Shown: positions 1 to 9,577 of the stretch, piece after piece
Layout: the number at the start of each line of letters is the position of its first letter
How positions within the stretch are numbered: the first letter of the stretch is position 1
NCBI RefSeq assembly: GCF_001262075.1
Contig: NZ_CP012073.1
Location: 1,488,001 to 1,552,000, forward strand
Length of the DNA: 64,000 bases
Direction of reading: 5' to 3'
Source: Ottowia sp. oral taxon 894
GTDB lineage: Bacteria; Pseudomonadota; Gammaproteobacteria; Burkholderiales; Burkholderiaceae_C
Notes under the pieces: model-generated
Database searches by the model: none
Told to the model about the DNA's origin: nothing
Seen by the model: only the letters and a program-made list of their open reading frames with translations
Position numbers and translations under genes: made by a program

Positions 1-1
1 C

Positions 2-769
2 GCAGCCGATGTGGCGGCCTGGCTGCCCATGGAGAACTCCCTGCCTGGCGTGCGGCTGGCCGCAGGCTTCGCGCTGATTTACGTGCTGGCGGTTTTCGCG
101 GGAGGCTTCGTGGCCTGGATGGTCTCGCGCGGCGCCGAGGCCGTGGGCCTGCGCGCCGTGGACCGGGGCCTGGGCGCGGTGTTCGGCGTCTGCCGCGCGC
201 TGCTCATCGTGGTGCTCATGGTGTGGCTGTGCGGCGCTACCCCGCTGGCCCGCAAGCCGTGGTGGCCGCATTCCTGGAGCTTGCGGGTGGCTTCCGGTTT
301 TGTGCCTCTGCTGCCCAAGGAGCCGCCTTCGCTGCCGCCTGCCGATGCGTGGGCCGCCCTGCTGCATGACCCGTCCCTGCTGGGCGGCGGCGCGCCAGCT
401 TCTGTTCCCGCCCATCCGGCCGCCGCCGCGCCTGCGGCGCCCCAGGCGGCCTCCGCGCCGCCGCCTGACGTGGCGCCGCCGCCCGCCCAAGCTGCGCCAG
501 AGGCCCCTGCCGCGCCTATCGCGCCAGCTGAGCCTGCCGGGCATGGCGCGAGACCGCATCGCGTGCATGGCACGGAGCATGGCGCGCACGGCCGCCGCCA
601 TGCAACCCCTGCCCCCGTTTCCGTCCCGGCTCCTGCGGTTGCGCCCGCCCCCGTGCCTGCGTCCACGCCCGCCGTGGCGCCGCCGCCGGCCCAGGCGCAG
701 CCCGCTGCCGCCGAACCCCAGCCCGCCGAGCGCCGCAGCATTACCCTGCGGCAGGGCGTGCATTACTGA
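2..769 (+). CDS. cvpA: CvpA family inner-membrane protein, 5' truncated by window edge
   Basis: The reading frame is open from base 2 and the true start lies upstream of the window, so the N-terminal part is missing. Two hydrophobic segments are visible (around bases 50-125 and 175-245), followed by a tail of about 150 residues rich in Pro and Ala with a His-rich patch near bases 540-600. CvpA proteins are small inner-membrane proteins needed for colicin V export in E. coli and typically sit directly before purF, as here (39 bases before the purF start). The membrane part fits the family. The long tail is not part of the usual CvpA domain and its role is unknown. The family call rests mainly on the hydrophobic pattern and the purF neighbour. 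Confidence 0.75.
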   Translation, partial: AADVAAWLPMENSLPGVRLAAGFALIYVLAVFAGGFVAWMVSRGAEAVGLRAVDRGLGAVFGVCRALLIVVLMVWLCGATPLARKPWWPHSWSLRVASGFVPLLPKEPPSLPPADAWAALLHDPSLLGGGAPASVPAHPAAAAPAAPQAASAPPPDVAPPPAQAAPEAPAAPIAPAEPAGHGARPHRVHGTEHGAHGRRHATPAPVSVPAPAVAPAPVPASTPAVAPPPAQAQPAAAEPQPAERRSITLRQGVHY

Positions 770-808
770 AAAACTGCTTTTTCCCACCTCAACCCGGAGC
801 CAACCACC

Positions 809-2299
809 ATGTGCGGCATTGCTGGCGCAGTCCATAGCGCCCCTGTCAATCAGATTCTTTATGACGCGCTTTTGCTGCTGCAACACCGGGGGCAGGACGC
901 GGCGGGCATCGCCACCCAGCACGAGCGCCGCTTTTTCATGCACAAGGCGCGCGGCATGGTGCGCGATGTGTTCCGCACCCGCAACATGCGCGCGCTGCCC
1001 GGCAACATGGGGCTGGGCCAGGTGCGCTACCCCACGGCGGGCAACGCCTACAGCGAAGAAGAGGCGCAGCCTTTCTACACGAGCGCGCCTTTTGGCATCG
1101 TGCTGGTGCACAACGGCAATCTCACCAACGCGCCGGCGCTCAAGGCCGAGCTGTTTTCCACCGATCACCGCCACACCAACACCAGCAGCGATTCCGAGGT
1201 GCTGCTGGGCGTGCTGGCGCATGAGCTGGAGCGCGTTTCGCGCGGGCACACGCTCACGCAAGAGGATGTGTTCGCCGCCGTGCGCGGCGTGCACCAGCGC
1301 GTGCGCGGCTCGTATGCCGTGATTGCCATGATTGCGGGGCATGGCCTGCTGGCCTTCCGCGATCCGCACGGCATCCGCCCTTTGTGCATGGGCCGCAGCG
1401 CCGACGGGCTGACGATGGTGGCCAGCGAATCCGTGGTGCTGGAAGGGCTGGGCTGCACGCTGGAGCGCGATCTGGAGCCGGGCGAGGCCGTGTTCATTGG
1501 CGCCAGCGGCGAGCGCAGCGCCATGCAGTGCGCTCAGCAGCCGCGCTGCACGCCCTGCATCTTTGAATACGTGTATCTGGCCCGGCCCGATTCGGTGATG
1601 AATGGCATCTCCGTCTATCAGGCCCGCATTGCGCTGGGCGAGGCGCTGGCCAGGCGCGTGGTTTCCACCGTGCCGCCCACGCAAATTGACGTGGTCATTC
1701 CCGTGCCCGAAACCAGCCGCCCCAGCGCCGCGCGGCTGGCGCAGCTGCTGGGGCTGCCGTGCCGGGAAGGCTTTGTGAAAAACCGCTACGTGGGCCGCAC
1801 GTTCATCATGCCGGGGCAGGCCGTGCGCAAAAAATCGGTGCGGCAAAAGCTCAGCCCCATCGCCAGCGAGTTCGCGGGCAAGAACGTGCTGCTGGTCGAT
1901 GACTCCATCGTTCGCGGCACCACCAGCCGCGAAATCGTGCAGATGGTGCGCGACGCCGGGGCCAGCAAGGTTTTCCTGGCCAGCGCCGCGCCGCCCGTGC
2001 GCTTTCCCAACGTGTATGGCATCGACATGCCCACGCGCGAGGAGCTGGTGGCGCATGGCCGCAGCACGGAAGAAATTTGCCAGCTCATCGGCTGCGACGC
2101 GCTCATCTACCAGGACGTGGAGGCGATGAAGCAGGCCATCGGCCAGCTCAATGCGGCGCTGCCGGGCTTTGACGCTTCGTGCTTTGACGGCATCTACGTC
2201 ACGGGCGACATCACCGAAGAGACGCTGGCGCGCATGCAGCAGGAGCGCCGCGCCGCCGAGGCCGCCCAGGCCGCCAAACAGGAAGACGCGGATGCCTGA
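809..2299 (+). CDS. purF: Amidophosphoribosyltransferase
   Basis: First committed step of purine synthesis: PRPP plus glutamine gives 5-phosphoribosylamine. The 496-residue length is normal. After Met the protein begins CGIAG, which puts the catalytic Cys of the N-terminal nucleophile glutaminase domain at residue 2. The C-terminal phosphoribosyltransferase domain carries the PRPP loop VLLVDDSIVRGTT from residue 360. The start is fixed by the need for Cys2, and a GGAG stretch precedes the ATG. Lies downstream of cvpA, the usual arrangement. A dispersed repeat follows the stop within 15 bases. Confidence 0.97.
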   Translation: MCGIAGAVHSAPVNQILYDALLLLQHRGQDAAGIATQHERRFFMHKARGMVRDVFRTRNMRALPGNMGLGQVRYPTAGNAYSEEEAQPFYTSAPFGIVLVHNGNLTNAPALKAELFSTDHRHTNTSSDSEVLLGVLAHELERVSRGHTLTQEDVFAAVRGVHQRVRGSYAVIAMIAGHGLLAFRDPHGIRPLCMGRSADGLTMVASESVVLEGLGCTLERDLEPGEAVFIGASGERSAMQCAQQPRCTPCIFEYVYLARPDSVMNGISVYQARIALGEALARRVVSTVPPTQIDVVIPVPETSRPSAARLAQLLGLPCREGFVKNRYVGRTFIMPGQAVRKKSVRQKLSPIASEFAGKNVLLVDDSIVRGTTSREIVQMVRDAGASKVFLASAAPPVRFPNVYGIDMPTREELVAHGRSTEEICQLIGCDALIYQDVEAMKQAIGQLNAALPGFDASCFDGIYVTGDITEETLARMQQERRAAEAAQAAKQEDADA

Positions 2300-2311
2300 G
2301 CAAGCGGCTTA

Positions 2312-2391
2312 TTTCGCTCCTTGATTCATAGCATGATGTCCTAGTGGAATAAGCGCAAGGCCTATTTTTTGGGCCTTGAATTTGCTCCTCT
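2312..2391 (-). repeat. Dispersed 80-bp intergenic repeat, copy 1
   Basis: Member of the family described in the findings. Read on the minus strand it has GAGC tetramers 68 bases apart, the core CACTAGGACATCATGCTATG and both end blocks. The variable part forms a perfect AAGGCC/GGCCTT stem (2357-2376) around an A/T-rich loop. It fills most of the gap between purF and metZ. Confidence 0.9.
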
Positions 2392-2419
2392 TTTCTTTAG
2401 TCCGCCCTGAAGGCCTGCC

Positions 2420-3637
2420 ATGACCCAACCCACCGACACCCTGCCTCTGCCCCCCGGCCTGCACCCGGACACCCTGGCCGTGCGCACCACCATCCCGCGC
2501 AGCGGCTACGGCGAGCACTCCGAGGCGCTGTATCTCACCAGCTGCTTTGTGCAGCCGGACAGCGAAACATCGGCGCGCAACTTCGCCAGCCCGGACGAGG
2601 GCTACACCTACAGCCGCACGGGCAACCCCAGCGTCACCGCCTTCGAGCAGCGCCTGGCCGCGCTGGAAGGCGCGCAACGGGCGCTGGCCACGGCCAGCGG
2701 CATGTCGGCCATCTTGCTGCTGGGCCTGGCGCTGCTCAAACAGGGCGATCACGTGATTTGCTCGCGCTCCATGTTCGGCTCCACCATGCGGCTGTTCGGC
2801 ACGGACTTCGCGCGCTTTGGCGTGCAAACGAGCTTTGTCTCGCAAACCGACCCCGCCGCCTGGCAAGCCGCCGTGCGCCCGGACACGCGCCTGCTGTTTG
2901 CCGAAACGCCGACCAATCCGCTCACCGAGGTGTGCGACATCGCCGCGCTGGCGGCCATCGCCCATCAGGCCGGCGCCTTGCTGGTGGTGGACAACTGCTT
3001 TGCCACGCCTGTGCTGCAACGCCCGCTGGCGCTGGGGGCTGACTTGGTGGTGCATTCGGGCACCAAGTTTCTGGACGGGCAAGGCCGCGTCATGGCCGGC
3101 GCTGTGTGCGGCAGCAGCGAACTCATTGGCCAGCTCTCGCCCGTGGCGCGCGCAGCGGGGCTGACGCTCTCGCCCTTTAACGCCTGGGTGGTGCACAAGG
3201 GGCTGGAAACGCTCTCGCTGCGCGTGCGCGCCCAAAGCGAAGCCGCCTTGCAACTGGCCCGGTGGCTGGAGAGCCAGCCCGCCGTGGAGCGCGTGTATTA
3301 CCCCGGCCTGCCCTCGCACCCGCAGCACGCGCTGGCCATGCAGCAGCAAGGCGGCCTGGGCGGCGCCGTGCTGGCCTTCAGCCTGCCCGGCAGCACGCCC
3401 GATGAAGCGCGCCGCCGGGCCTTCCATCTCATTGACTCGCTGCGCGTGTGCAGCATTGCCACCAACCTGGGCGATGTGAAAACCATCGTCAGCCACCCCG
3501 CCAGCACCTCGCATGGCCGCCTGAGCGAAGAGCAGCGCCAGGCCGCCGGCGTGACCCAGGGCCTGATTCGCGTGGCCGTGGGGCTGGAGCACCTGGACGA
3601 CATCCGCGCCGACTTGCTGCGCGGGCTGCAAGGCTGA
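2420..3637 (+). CDS. metZ: O-succinylhomoserine sulfhydrylase
   Basis: PLP enzyme of the Cys/Met metabolism family (405 residues) that makes homocysteine from O-succinylhomoserine and sulfide, in methionine synthesis. The PLP lysine is K216 in the motif HSGTKF. The substrate and cofactor motifs YSRTGNPS and NCFATP are present. Position directly after purF is a common arrangement for metZ in beta- and gammaproteobacteria, which favours metZ over metB or a gamma-lyase. The repeat between purF and this gene may separate the two transcripts. The sequence alone does not exclude an acetylhomoserine substrate. Confidence 0.88.
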   Translation: MTQPTDTLPLPPGLHPDTLAVRTTIPRSGYGEHSEALYLTSCFVQPDSETSARNFASPDEGYTYSRTGNPSVTAFEQRLAALEGAQRALATASGMSAILLLGLALLKQGDHVICSRSMFGSTMRLFGTDFARFGVQTSFVSQTDPAAWQAAVRPDTRLLFAETPTNPLTEVCDIAALAAIAHQAGALLVVDNCFATPVLQRPLALGADLVVHSGTKFLDGQGRVMAGAVCGSSELIGQLSPVARAAGLTLSPFNAWVVHKGLETLSLRVRAQSEAALQLARWLESQPAVERVYYPGLPSHPQHALAMQQQGGLGGAVLAFSLPGSTPDEARRRAFHLIDSLRVCSIATNLGDVKTIVSHPASTSHGRLSEEQRQAAGVTQGLIRVAVGLEHLDDIRADLLRGLQG

Positions 3638-3667
3638 ACCGCCGCCGTTTTCTTTTTTCCCAATCCC

Positions 3668-5083
3668 ATGACCAAGCCATCTTCCCCAGCTCCCGCCCGC
3701 GTGCGCACCCGCTTTGCCCCTTCGCCCACGGGCTTCATTCACCTGGGCAACATCCGCTCCGCGCTTTACCCGTGGGCCTTCGCCCGCGCCAAGGGGGGCG
3801 ATTTCGTGCTGCGCATCGAAGATACCGACCTGGAGCGATCCACCCAGGCCGCCGTCGATGTCATTTTGGAAAGCATGGACTGGCTCGGCATGAAGCCGGA
3901 TGAAGGCCCCTACTACCAAATGCAGCGCATGGACCGCTACAAAGAAGTGCTGGCCCGGCTGCAAGCGGCCGGCCACGTCTACCCCTGCTACATGAGCAAG
4001 CAGGAACTCGACGCGCTGCGCGCCCGCCAGGAAGCCGCGCGCGAAAAACCGCGCTACGACGGCACGTGGCGGCCCGAACCGGGCAAAACGCTGCCGCCCG
4101 TGCCCGAAGGCGTGCAGCCCGTGCTGCGCTTCAAAAACCCGAAAGACGGCGTGGTGGCCTGGGACGACAAAGTCAAAGGCCGCATTGAAATCAGCAACGC
4201 CGAGCTGGATGATCTGGTCATCGCCCGCCCCGACGGCACGCCCACCTACAACTTCTGCGTGGTGGTGGACGACATGGACATGGGCATCACCCACGTCATA
4301 CGCGGCGACGACCACGTGAACAACACGCCGCGCCAGATCAACATCTTCCGCGCGCTGGGCCACGAGCCGCCCGTTTACGCCCACTTGCCCACCGTGCTCA
4401 ACGAACAGGGCGAAAAAATGAGCAAGCGCAACGGCGCCAAGGCCGTGACGCAATACCGCGACGAAGGCTACCTGGCCGACGCCATGATCAACTACCTGGC
4501 CCGCCTGGGCTGGAGCCACGGCGACGATGAAATCTTCAGCCGCGAGCAATTCCTGGCCTGGTTCGACCTGGATCACCTGGGCAAAAGCGCCGCCCAGTTC
4601 GACGAAGCCAAGCTGCGCTGGGTGAACGCCCAGCACATCAAGGCCATGCCCGACGCCGAGCTGGCCCCGCTGGTGGCCGATCAGCTGCAAAAGCGCGGCA
4701 TCGCGCAAACCGACGAACGCCTGCCCGCCATCTGCGCCCTCTTCAAAGACCGCTGCGAAACCACCGTGGCCCTGGCCGGCTGGGCGCGCGCCTACTACGC
4801 CGACGTGCAGCCGCCGCAACAAGAGCTGGACCAGTTCGTCACCGACGCCATTCGCCCTGCCATCGCCAGCCTGCATGACAAGCTGAAAGCTGTCAGCGAA
4901 TGGAACGCCGCCGCCATCTCCGCCGCCGTCAAGCAAACGCTGGCCGAGCACGGCCTGAAAATGCCCCAGCTGGCCATGCCCGTGCGCGTGCTCGTCATGG
5001 GCACGCACCAGACGCCCAGCCTCGACGCCGTGCTGGCGCTGCACCACCAGCAAAAAGTTCTGGACTGCTTGCGCAAAGCCTGA
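3668..5083 (+). CDS. gltX: Glutamyl-tRNA synthetase
   Basis: Class I aminoacyl-tRNA synthetase that loads Glu on tRNA-Glu; 471 residues, normal length. The HIGH-type signature is [11 protein letters not shown] near residues 17-27 and the KMSKR loop is at residues 250-254. The window also encodes GatCAB, so in this organism Glu-tRNA(Gln) or Asp-tRNA(Asn) made by a non-discriminating synthetase could be amidated; whether this GltX is discriminating cannot be read directly. A tRNA-Glu gene follows 150 bases downstream. Confidence 0.97.
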   Translation: MTKPSSPAPARVRTRFAPSPTGFIHLGNIRSALYPWAFARAKGGDFVLRIEDTDLERSTQAAVDVILESMDWLGMKPDEGPYYQMQRMDRYKEVLARLQAAGHVYPCYMSKQELDALRARQEAAREKPRYDGTWRPEPGKTLPPVPEGVQPVLRFKNPKDGVVAWDDKVKGRIEISNAELDDLVIARPDGTPTYNFCVVVDDMDMGITHVIRGDDHVNNTPRQINIFRALGHEPPVYAHLPTVLNEQGEKMSKRNGAKAVTQYRDEGYLADAMINYLARLGWSHGDDEIFSREQFLAWFDLDHLGKSAAQFDEAKLRWVNAQHIKAMPDAELAPLVADQLQKRGIAQTDERLPAICALFKDRCETTVALAGWARAYYADVQPPQQELDQFVTDAIRPAIASLHDKLKAVSEWNAAAISAAVKQTLAEHGLKMPQLAMPVRVLVMGTHQTPSLDAVLALHHQQKVLDCLRKA

Positions 5084-5096
5084 AAATTGATATAGA
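5069..5096 (+). promoter_or_regulatory. Probable sigma-70 promoter of the tRNA cluster
   Basis: TTGCGC (5069-5074) and TATAGA (5091-5096) are separated by 16 bases and lie 44 bases before tRNA-Ala. The -35 box lies inside the last codons of gltX. Inferred from consensus only. Confidence 0.5.
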
Positions 5097-5139
5097 ATTC
5101 GCGCTTTCGCTGCAAGGCAAAAGCCAGCGCAGATGAAAC

Positions 5140-5215
<76 letters not shown>

Positions 5216-5229
5216 AAAAATCGGTTTTT

Positions 5230-5305
5230 GACCCTATCGTCTAGAGGCCTAGGACATCACCCTTTCACGGTGAGTACCGGGGTTCGAATCCCCGTAGGGT
5301 CGCCA
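5230..5305 (+). tRNA. tRNA-Glu (anticodon TTC)
   Basis: Acceptor stem GACCCTA pairs with TAGGGTC, the anticodon loop CTTTCAC gives TTC, and CCA is encoded. 14 bases after tRNA-Ala. It contains CTAGGACATCA, an 11-base string also present in the core of the dispersed repeat (see findings). Confidence 0.97.
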
Positions 5306-5355
5306 AGTTTTGCGGCGCTTGGCTTTCGCAAGAAAGCAAAAAGTCGCACCGGCGC

Positions 5356-5432
5356 GGAGTGGTAGTTCAGTCGGTTAGAATACCGGCCTGTCACGCCGGG
5401 GGTCGCGGGTTCGAGTCCCGTCCACTCCGCCA
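5356..5432 (+). tRNA. tRNA-Asp (anticodon GTC)
   Basis: 77 bases. Acceptor stem GGAGTGG pairs with CCACTCC, the anticodon loop CTGTCAC gives GTC, the T arm is GGGTTCGAGTCCC, and CCA is encoded. Last gene of the cluster, followed by a terminator. Confidence 0.97.
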
Positions 5433-5440
5433 AAGGATTC

Positions 5441-5476
5441 AAAAAGCCGCCTGATTATTCAGGCGGCTTTTTTTTT
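5441..5476 (+). terminator. Intrinsic terminator of the tRNA cluster
   Basis: Perfect stem AAAAAGCCGCCTGA (5441-5454), loop TTAT, matching arm to 5472 and a run of T to 5476, nine bases after tRNA-Asp. Confidence 0.93.
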
Positions 5477-6002
5477 GCCCATTTTCTTTTCCGGATTGGC
5501 GGCGCATTCATATTCAAAATGGCCCGCCGCCCGTGCCGCCCTGGTATTCAAAGCCACGGCTCGTCCGTGAGCGTGAAAGCGCAGATGGGGATGCTCCTGG
5601 GCGCCGCAAATCCTTGATGAGGCGCAAAACTGCGCCTTGCAGCCCATTCTGAACCGCCGCCCCCAGGGCCAGACTTGAAAAAAGGGCTTCAATGCAGCCT
5701 GCTCACAGTTCGCATGAGCCGCCAGGAGCGCAGCACTTGCACCAGAAACAGGAGCAAAAACAAAGGCGCTGAGATGCCGTTCTGCGCAGGTTCATCTAGG
5801 ACCTATTGCTATGAATACAGGAGCTGAATCATTCTCTCGGTTCTCTGTTTGCTCCTGGCCGTTATGGGCGGGTCATGAAACGGCTCCATGCACAATTCGC
5901 GGGTTTCTTCAGCCGCTGTGATGAAGGCTTTCCTGCCGCTGCATCTTTCGCCATGCCAAGCGGCGCGCGGCCTGCAAAGCAGTTTTTCAAACCAGGAGAA
6001 TC
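5477..6002. other. Non-coding interval of 526 bases
   Basis: Contains repeat copy 2 and the leader of the next gene. The short frames here lack family signatures and ribosome sites. I see no RNA gene and no pseudogene. Confidence 0.6.
5748..5828 (+). repeat. Dispersed 80-bp intergenic repeat, copy 2
   Basis: Full copy, GAGC to GAGC 69 bases (5752 and 5821). The core reads ATCTAGGACCTATTGCTATG. End blocks ACAGGAGC are identical at both ends. Confidence 0.9.
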
Positions 6003-6395
6003 ATGATGAAAATCTCTCGAATCATGGCTGCCGCTTTGGCGGCGTGGGCTTTTTGCTCATCCGCGCATGCCGCCGGTGAATGCGACAAATACACCACCTC
6101 GTATGACCGGACTTATTGCCTTGCGAAGCTCTTTATTGAATCAGACAAGGAACTCAACGAGGTTTACAAGGCGCTGGGCAAACAAATCAATGCCGACGTC
6201 CGCGAGGACTTGAAAATCATCCAGCGCGAATGGATGAAATACCGCGACAGCGTTTGCCAGCCTGAATCCGGCACCATCAATGTGGATTGCAATTACCGCG
6301 TCAATCGCGAGCGCACCGAATATCTGCGCGACCGCCTGCGCGAATGCAAGGCCGGCACCTGCCGCCCCGACATGATTGCGCAGCAAAGCTGGTAA
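6003..6395 (+). CDS. Secreted LprI-like (DUF1311) small protein
   Basis: 130 residues. A signal peptide with cleavage after SSAHA (about residue 23) leads to a mature domain of about 105 residues with six Cys. The pattern CDK..T..DRTYC, E.DKELNEVY and IQREWMKYRD..C is that of the lysozyme-inhibitor LprI N-terminal/DUF1311 family, a periplasmic or secreted group. AGGAG at 5993 serves ATG 6003 or ATG 6006; both give nearly the same protein. Its stop overlaps the start of the next gene, an amidase acting on the cell wall. A link between the two is plausible but inferred. Family 0.7, function unknown. Confidence 0.75.
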   Translation: MMKISRIMAAALAAWAFCSSAHAAGECDKYTTSYDRTYCLAKLFIESDKELNEVYKALGKQINADVREDLKIIQREWMKYRDSVCQPESGTINVDCNYRVNRERTEYLRDRLRECKAGTCRPDMIAQQSW

Positions 6396-7261
6396 TGCCG
6401 CGCCCTGTCATGTGGAAGTGGAAGCGGCGCCTGGCCCTGGCCGCCGCTGCCTGCTGGCTGGCGTGGCCTGCCGCCGCGCTGCCCGCCAGCCAGCGGCAGC
6501 CCCTGCTGGTGCTGGACGCCGGGCATAGCCCCGCCGCTCCCGGCGCGCTGGGCGTGCGCGGCGTTCATGAACTGGCCTACAACGACCGCCTTGTGGCCCA
6601 GCTGGCTGCCGCGCTGCAAAAAGACGGCTGGCGCGTGCGCCTGACGCGCCAAAGCGGCCAGGAAATGGCGCTGGGGCAGCGCCCCGCCCTGGCCAACCGG
6701 CTCAAGGCCGACGTGTTTTTGTCCATTCACCACGATTCGGCGCAATTGCAGTTTCTGGAAAAGAAGCAGACGGAAAATGGCGAGGTTTATGAGGCCACGC
6801 GCCCCATTCGCGGTTATTCGCTGTTTGTTTCGGGCCAGAACCCGCAATTTCGCAATTCCTATTGCCTGGCCGAAAGCCTGGGCGAAGAAATACTGGCCCT
6901 GGGCCGTCCGCCCACGCTGCACCACGCCGAGGCGGTGGAAGGTGAAAACCGCCCGCTGCTCCACCAGCGCCTGGGCATTTACCAATATGACGGGCTGGCC
7001 GTTTTGCGCAAAACTGCCATGCCCGCCGTTTTGCTGGAAGCGGGCGTGCTGGTGGACCGCACGGACGAAGCCTATGTTTCCAACCCGCACAACCAGCAGG
7101 CTCTTGTCGAGGCTGTCACGCGCGCCTTGCGCCCCTGGCGCGAACGCCTGGCCCGCAGCCTGGCCGGCCAACGCCTGACGCCTTGCGAAGCTGCCGCCAC
7201 CCTGCCTGAGCCGGAAATCAAGCCGGAAGCAAAACCGGAAAAGCCGGGGAAAAAGCCATGA
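6395..7261 (+). CDS. Exported N-acetylmuramoyl-L-alanine amidase (Amidase_3)
   Basis: 288 residues. The start ATG overlaps the previous stop (TAATG), and the first about 30 residues form a signal peptide (KWKRR followed by a hydrophobic stretch ending ALPA). An open frame exists further upstream to 6287 but it would overlap the preceding gene. The zinc site of Amidase_3 is seen as LDAGHS, then the Glu of GVHELAYN and the His of LSIHHDS; the catalytic Glu lies in VLLEAG. Such enzymes cut the bond between MurNAc and the stem peptide. There is no AMIN or LysM domain, unlike AmiC. The last 25 residues are a Lys/Pro/Glu-rich tail. Overlaps fmt by four bases. Confidence 0.85.
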   Translation: MPRPVMWKWKRRLALAAAACWLAWPAAALPASQRQPLLVLDAGHSPAAPGALGVRGVHELAYNDRLVAQLAAALQKDGWRVRLTRQSGQEMALGQRPALANRLKADVFLSIHHDSAQLQFLEKKQTENGEVYEATRPIRGYSLFVSGQNPQFRNSYCLAESLGEEILALGRPPTLHHAEAVEGENRPLLHQRLGIYQYDGLAVLRKTAMPAVLLEAGVLVDRTDEAYVSNPHNQQALVEAVTRALRPWRERLARSLAGQRLTPCEAAATLPEPEIKPEAKPEKPGKKP

Positions 7262-8253
7262 AAGTCATCTTCGCTGGCACGCCCGAATTTGCCCGCGTGG
7301 CGCTGGAGCGCCTGTGCGCGGCCCGCTTTGAAGTGCCGCTGGTGCTCACCCAGCCTGACCGGCCCGCCGGCCGGGGCATGAAAGAGCAGGCTTCGCCCGT
7401 CAAGCAATGGGCGCTGGCGCACGGCCTGGCCGCCAGCCAGGTGCTTCAGCCGCGCAGCCTGCGGCTGGATGGGCGCTTTGCCGACGAGGCGCAAGCGGCC
7501 CGCGCGGCGATGGAGGCGGTGCAAGCCGATGTGATGGTGGTGGCCGCCTACGGCCTCATCCTGCCGGCCTGGGCGCTGCAAATGCCGCGCCTGGGCTGCC
7601 TGAACATTCACGCCAGCCTGCTGCCGCGCTGGCGGGGCGCAGCGCCCATACACCGCGCCATCGAGGCGGGCGACGCGCAAACGGGCGTGACCATCATGCA
7701 AATGGACGAGGGCCTGGACACGGGCGGCATGCTGCTGACCGAGCGCCTGCCCATCGCCGCGCAAGACACCACGGCCACGCTGCACGACAAACTGGCCGCG
7801 CTGGGCGGGCGGCTCATCGTCGAGGCGCTGGAAATCGCCGCTTGCGGCGGCTTGCGCGCCACGCCGCAGCCCGAAGAAGGCGTGAGTTACGCGCGCAAGG
7901 TGGAAAAAGCCGAAAGCGCCATCGACTGGGCGCTGCCGGCGCGGCAGATTGACTGCCGCATTCGCGCGTTCAACCCCTTTCCTTGCGTCAGCGCCCGCTT
8001 GGGCGCGGAAACGCTCAAGCTCTGGCGCAGCGCCTTAAGCCCGTTGCCCGTGCCCGCTGGCAGCCGGCCGGGGCAGGTGCTGGCCATTGACGGGCAGGGC
8101 ATACACATCGCTTGCGGGGCTGACGCTGAAACAGGCGCGGGAGCCAGCGCGGTGTGCGTGAGCGAGCTGCAACGCGCTGGCGGCAAGCGCCTGCCTGCCA
8201 GCGATTTCGTGCGCGGCCTGCCCGCCTTGCAAGCCGGAGCGCTGCTTGACTGA
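7258..8253 (+). CDS. fmt: Methionyl-tRNA formyltransferase
   Basis: 331 residues, slightly longer than usual. Formylates Met-tRNA(fMet) with 10-formyl-THF. The N-terminal formyltransferase domain has IFAGTPEFA at the start, the catalytic region NIHAS (His118) and [11 protein letters not shown] from residue 120. The C-terminal OB-like domain carries [13 protein letters not shown] overlap with the amidase upstream. Usually paired with def, which is not seen in this window. Confidence 0.96.
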   Translation: MKVIFAGTPEFARVALERLCAARFEVPLVLTQPDRPAGRGMKEQASPVKQWALAHGLAASQVLQPRSLRLDGRFADEAQAARAAMEAVQADVMVVAAYGLILPAWALQMPRLGCLNIHASLLPRWRGAAPIHRAIEAGDAQTGVTIMQMDEGLDTGGMLLTERLPIAAQDTTATLHDKLAALGGRLIVEALEIAACGGLRATPQPEEGVSYARKVEKAESAIDWALPARQIDCRIRAFNPFPCVSARLGAETLKLWRSALSPLPVPAGSRPGQVLAIDGQGIHIACGADAETGAGASAVCVSELQRAGGKRLPASDFVRGLPALQAGALLD

Positions 8254-9016
8254 TGCCGGCGCGCGCGCGGCATGCGGGCAGCGGCGGCGCGCTTTTTTTC
8301 AGCTGCTGCATAACCCTTTCTTTCGCGCCGGTGCGCAAGACATGGCGGGCGTGGCCCTGGGCACATCCGTCTGGTCGTTCATGACGGGGGTGGCCATGGT
8401 CAAGTCCGGCATGTCGGTGGCTGAAAGCGTGCTGATGGCGCTACTTGTCTATGCGGGCAGCGCGCAGCTGGCGGCGCTGCCCCTGATTGCCGCTGCCGCG
8501 CCGCTGTGGGTCATTTGGCTGACGGCGCTGTGCGTGAACTTGCGCTTTGTCGTCTTCAGCCTGCATTTGCGCGCCTACCTCATTCACCTGCCGCTGCTGC
8601 GCCGCCTGCTGCTGGGCTACACCACGGGCGACTTGAGCTATGTGCTGCTGGTGCGGCGCTTTCCCGCGCTGGGCCGCACGCCGCGCCAGCGCCGCGCGCG
8701 GCTGGCTTATCTGTGGGGCGGCAACGCGCTGGGCTGGTGCAGCTGGCAGGCGGCGGGCCTGGCGGGCATCTTCGCCGGTCATGCCATGCCGCCGGGCTGG
8801 GGGCTGGAGTTTGCGGGCACGCTGGCCTTGCTGGGCGTGACGCTGTCGCTGGCGGGGCGGCGCTTGCGCGGCATAGCCGCCCTGGTGGCGGGCGCGGCGG
8901 CCGTGGCCGCCCATGCCATGCCGTATCGCCTGGGCATCGTCGCGGCCATTGCCGCTGCCGTGTCGGCCGGGCTGGCGCTGGAGGGCCTGGCCCGCCCGCG
9001 AGGGCAGTGCCCATGA
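8246..9016 (+). CDS. azlC: AzlC family branched-chain amino acid exporter, large subunit
   Basis: Polytopic membrane protein with the AzlC signature [19 protein letters not shown] near residues 66-84 and further helices to the C terminus. AzlC and AzlD together form an exporter of branched-chain or related amino acids. The frame begins with TTG at 8246, overlapping the fmt stop. An in-frame ATG at 8342 would remove FFRAG, which the family normally keeps, so the start is probably the TTG or another near it. Overlaps azlD by four bases. Confidence 0.85.
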   Translation: MTDAGARAACGQRRRAFFQLLHNPFFRAGAQDMAGVALGTSVWSFMTGVAMVKSGMSVAESVLMALLVYAGSAQLAALPLIAAAAPLWVIWLTALCVNLRFVVFSLHLRAYLIHLPLLRRLLLGYTTGDLSYVLLVRRFPALGRTPRQRRARLAYLWGGNALGWCSWQAAGLAGIFAGHAMPPGWGLEFAGTLALLGVTLSLAGRRLRGIAALVAGAAAVAAHAMPYRLGIVAAIAAAVSAGLALEGLARPRGQCP

Positions 9017-9369
9017 GTGCGGGCGCAACCGACGGCTGGACGCTGCTGGCGCTGGCGGGGCTGACGGCCCTGACGGTCATCACGCGCTGCCTGTTTTTCA
9101 TCTCCGCACGGCCGCTGCCCATGCCCCGCTGGCTGGAGCGCGGCCTGCAATACGCCCCCATTGCCGCGCTGGCTGCCGTGGTGGCCCCGGATGTGCTGGC
9201 GCTGCAAATGCAGGACTTTTTCCAGTGGCGCGACGCCCGCCTGTGGGCCGCGCTGGCGGCTGCGCTGTTTTACAGGCAGTTCCAGGGCCGCCCCTGGACG
9301 CTGCCGGGCGTGATCGGCGCGGGCATGGCCGTGTATTTGCCCTTGCGCCTGGGGCTGGGCTGGGCGTAA
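9013..9369 (+). CDS. azlD: AzlD family branched-chain amino acid exporter, small subunit
   Basis: 118 residues with four hydrophobic segments and the family pattern TVITRCLFF near the N terminus. Partner of AzlC in amino-acid export. The start ATG overlaps the azlC stop (ATGA), so the pair is translationally coupled. Confidence 0.87.
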   Translation: MSAGATDGWTLLALAGLTALTVITRCLFFISARPLPMPRWLERGLQYAPIAALAAVVAPDVLALQMQDFFQWRDARLWAALAAALFYRQFQGRPWTLPGVIGAGMAVYLPLRLGLGWA

Positions 9370-9577
9370 TGGTTACGGCAAGCCCTGGCAGCGGCCAACC
9401 ATCAAATTCTTTTCGCTTTCCGGCATGTCCATGGAGAAGAAATTCGCTGAGAACAATCTCTGGCGAGCGAATAACCACCTGGGATTGCCGCGCTCTGCCT
9501 GTAGCGGTCCGCCTTCTCCTTCTTTTACGGCCAGGCCATGAAGGGGCGTGACCGTCACCTCATGAAACAATTGAGCC

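Noticed and set aside
2309-5053. A 914-codon open frame on the minus strand across metZ and gltX
   Set aside because: It is antisense to two certain genes; long antisense frames arise from the high GC and codon bias. No ribosome site or family signature.
6287-6394. Longer N terminus for the amidase starting at 6287
   Set aside because: It would overlap the LprI-like gene by over 100 bases and hide the signal peptide, which starts properly at 6395.
9391-9470. Possible further copy of the dispersed repeat between azlD and the DUF898 gene
   Set aside because: Only ATTCGC-like ends and a GTCCATGGA string; spacing and core do not fit.
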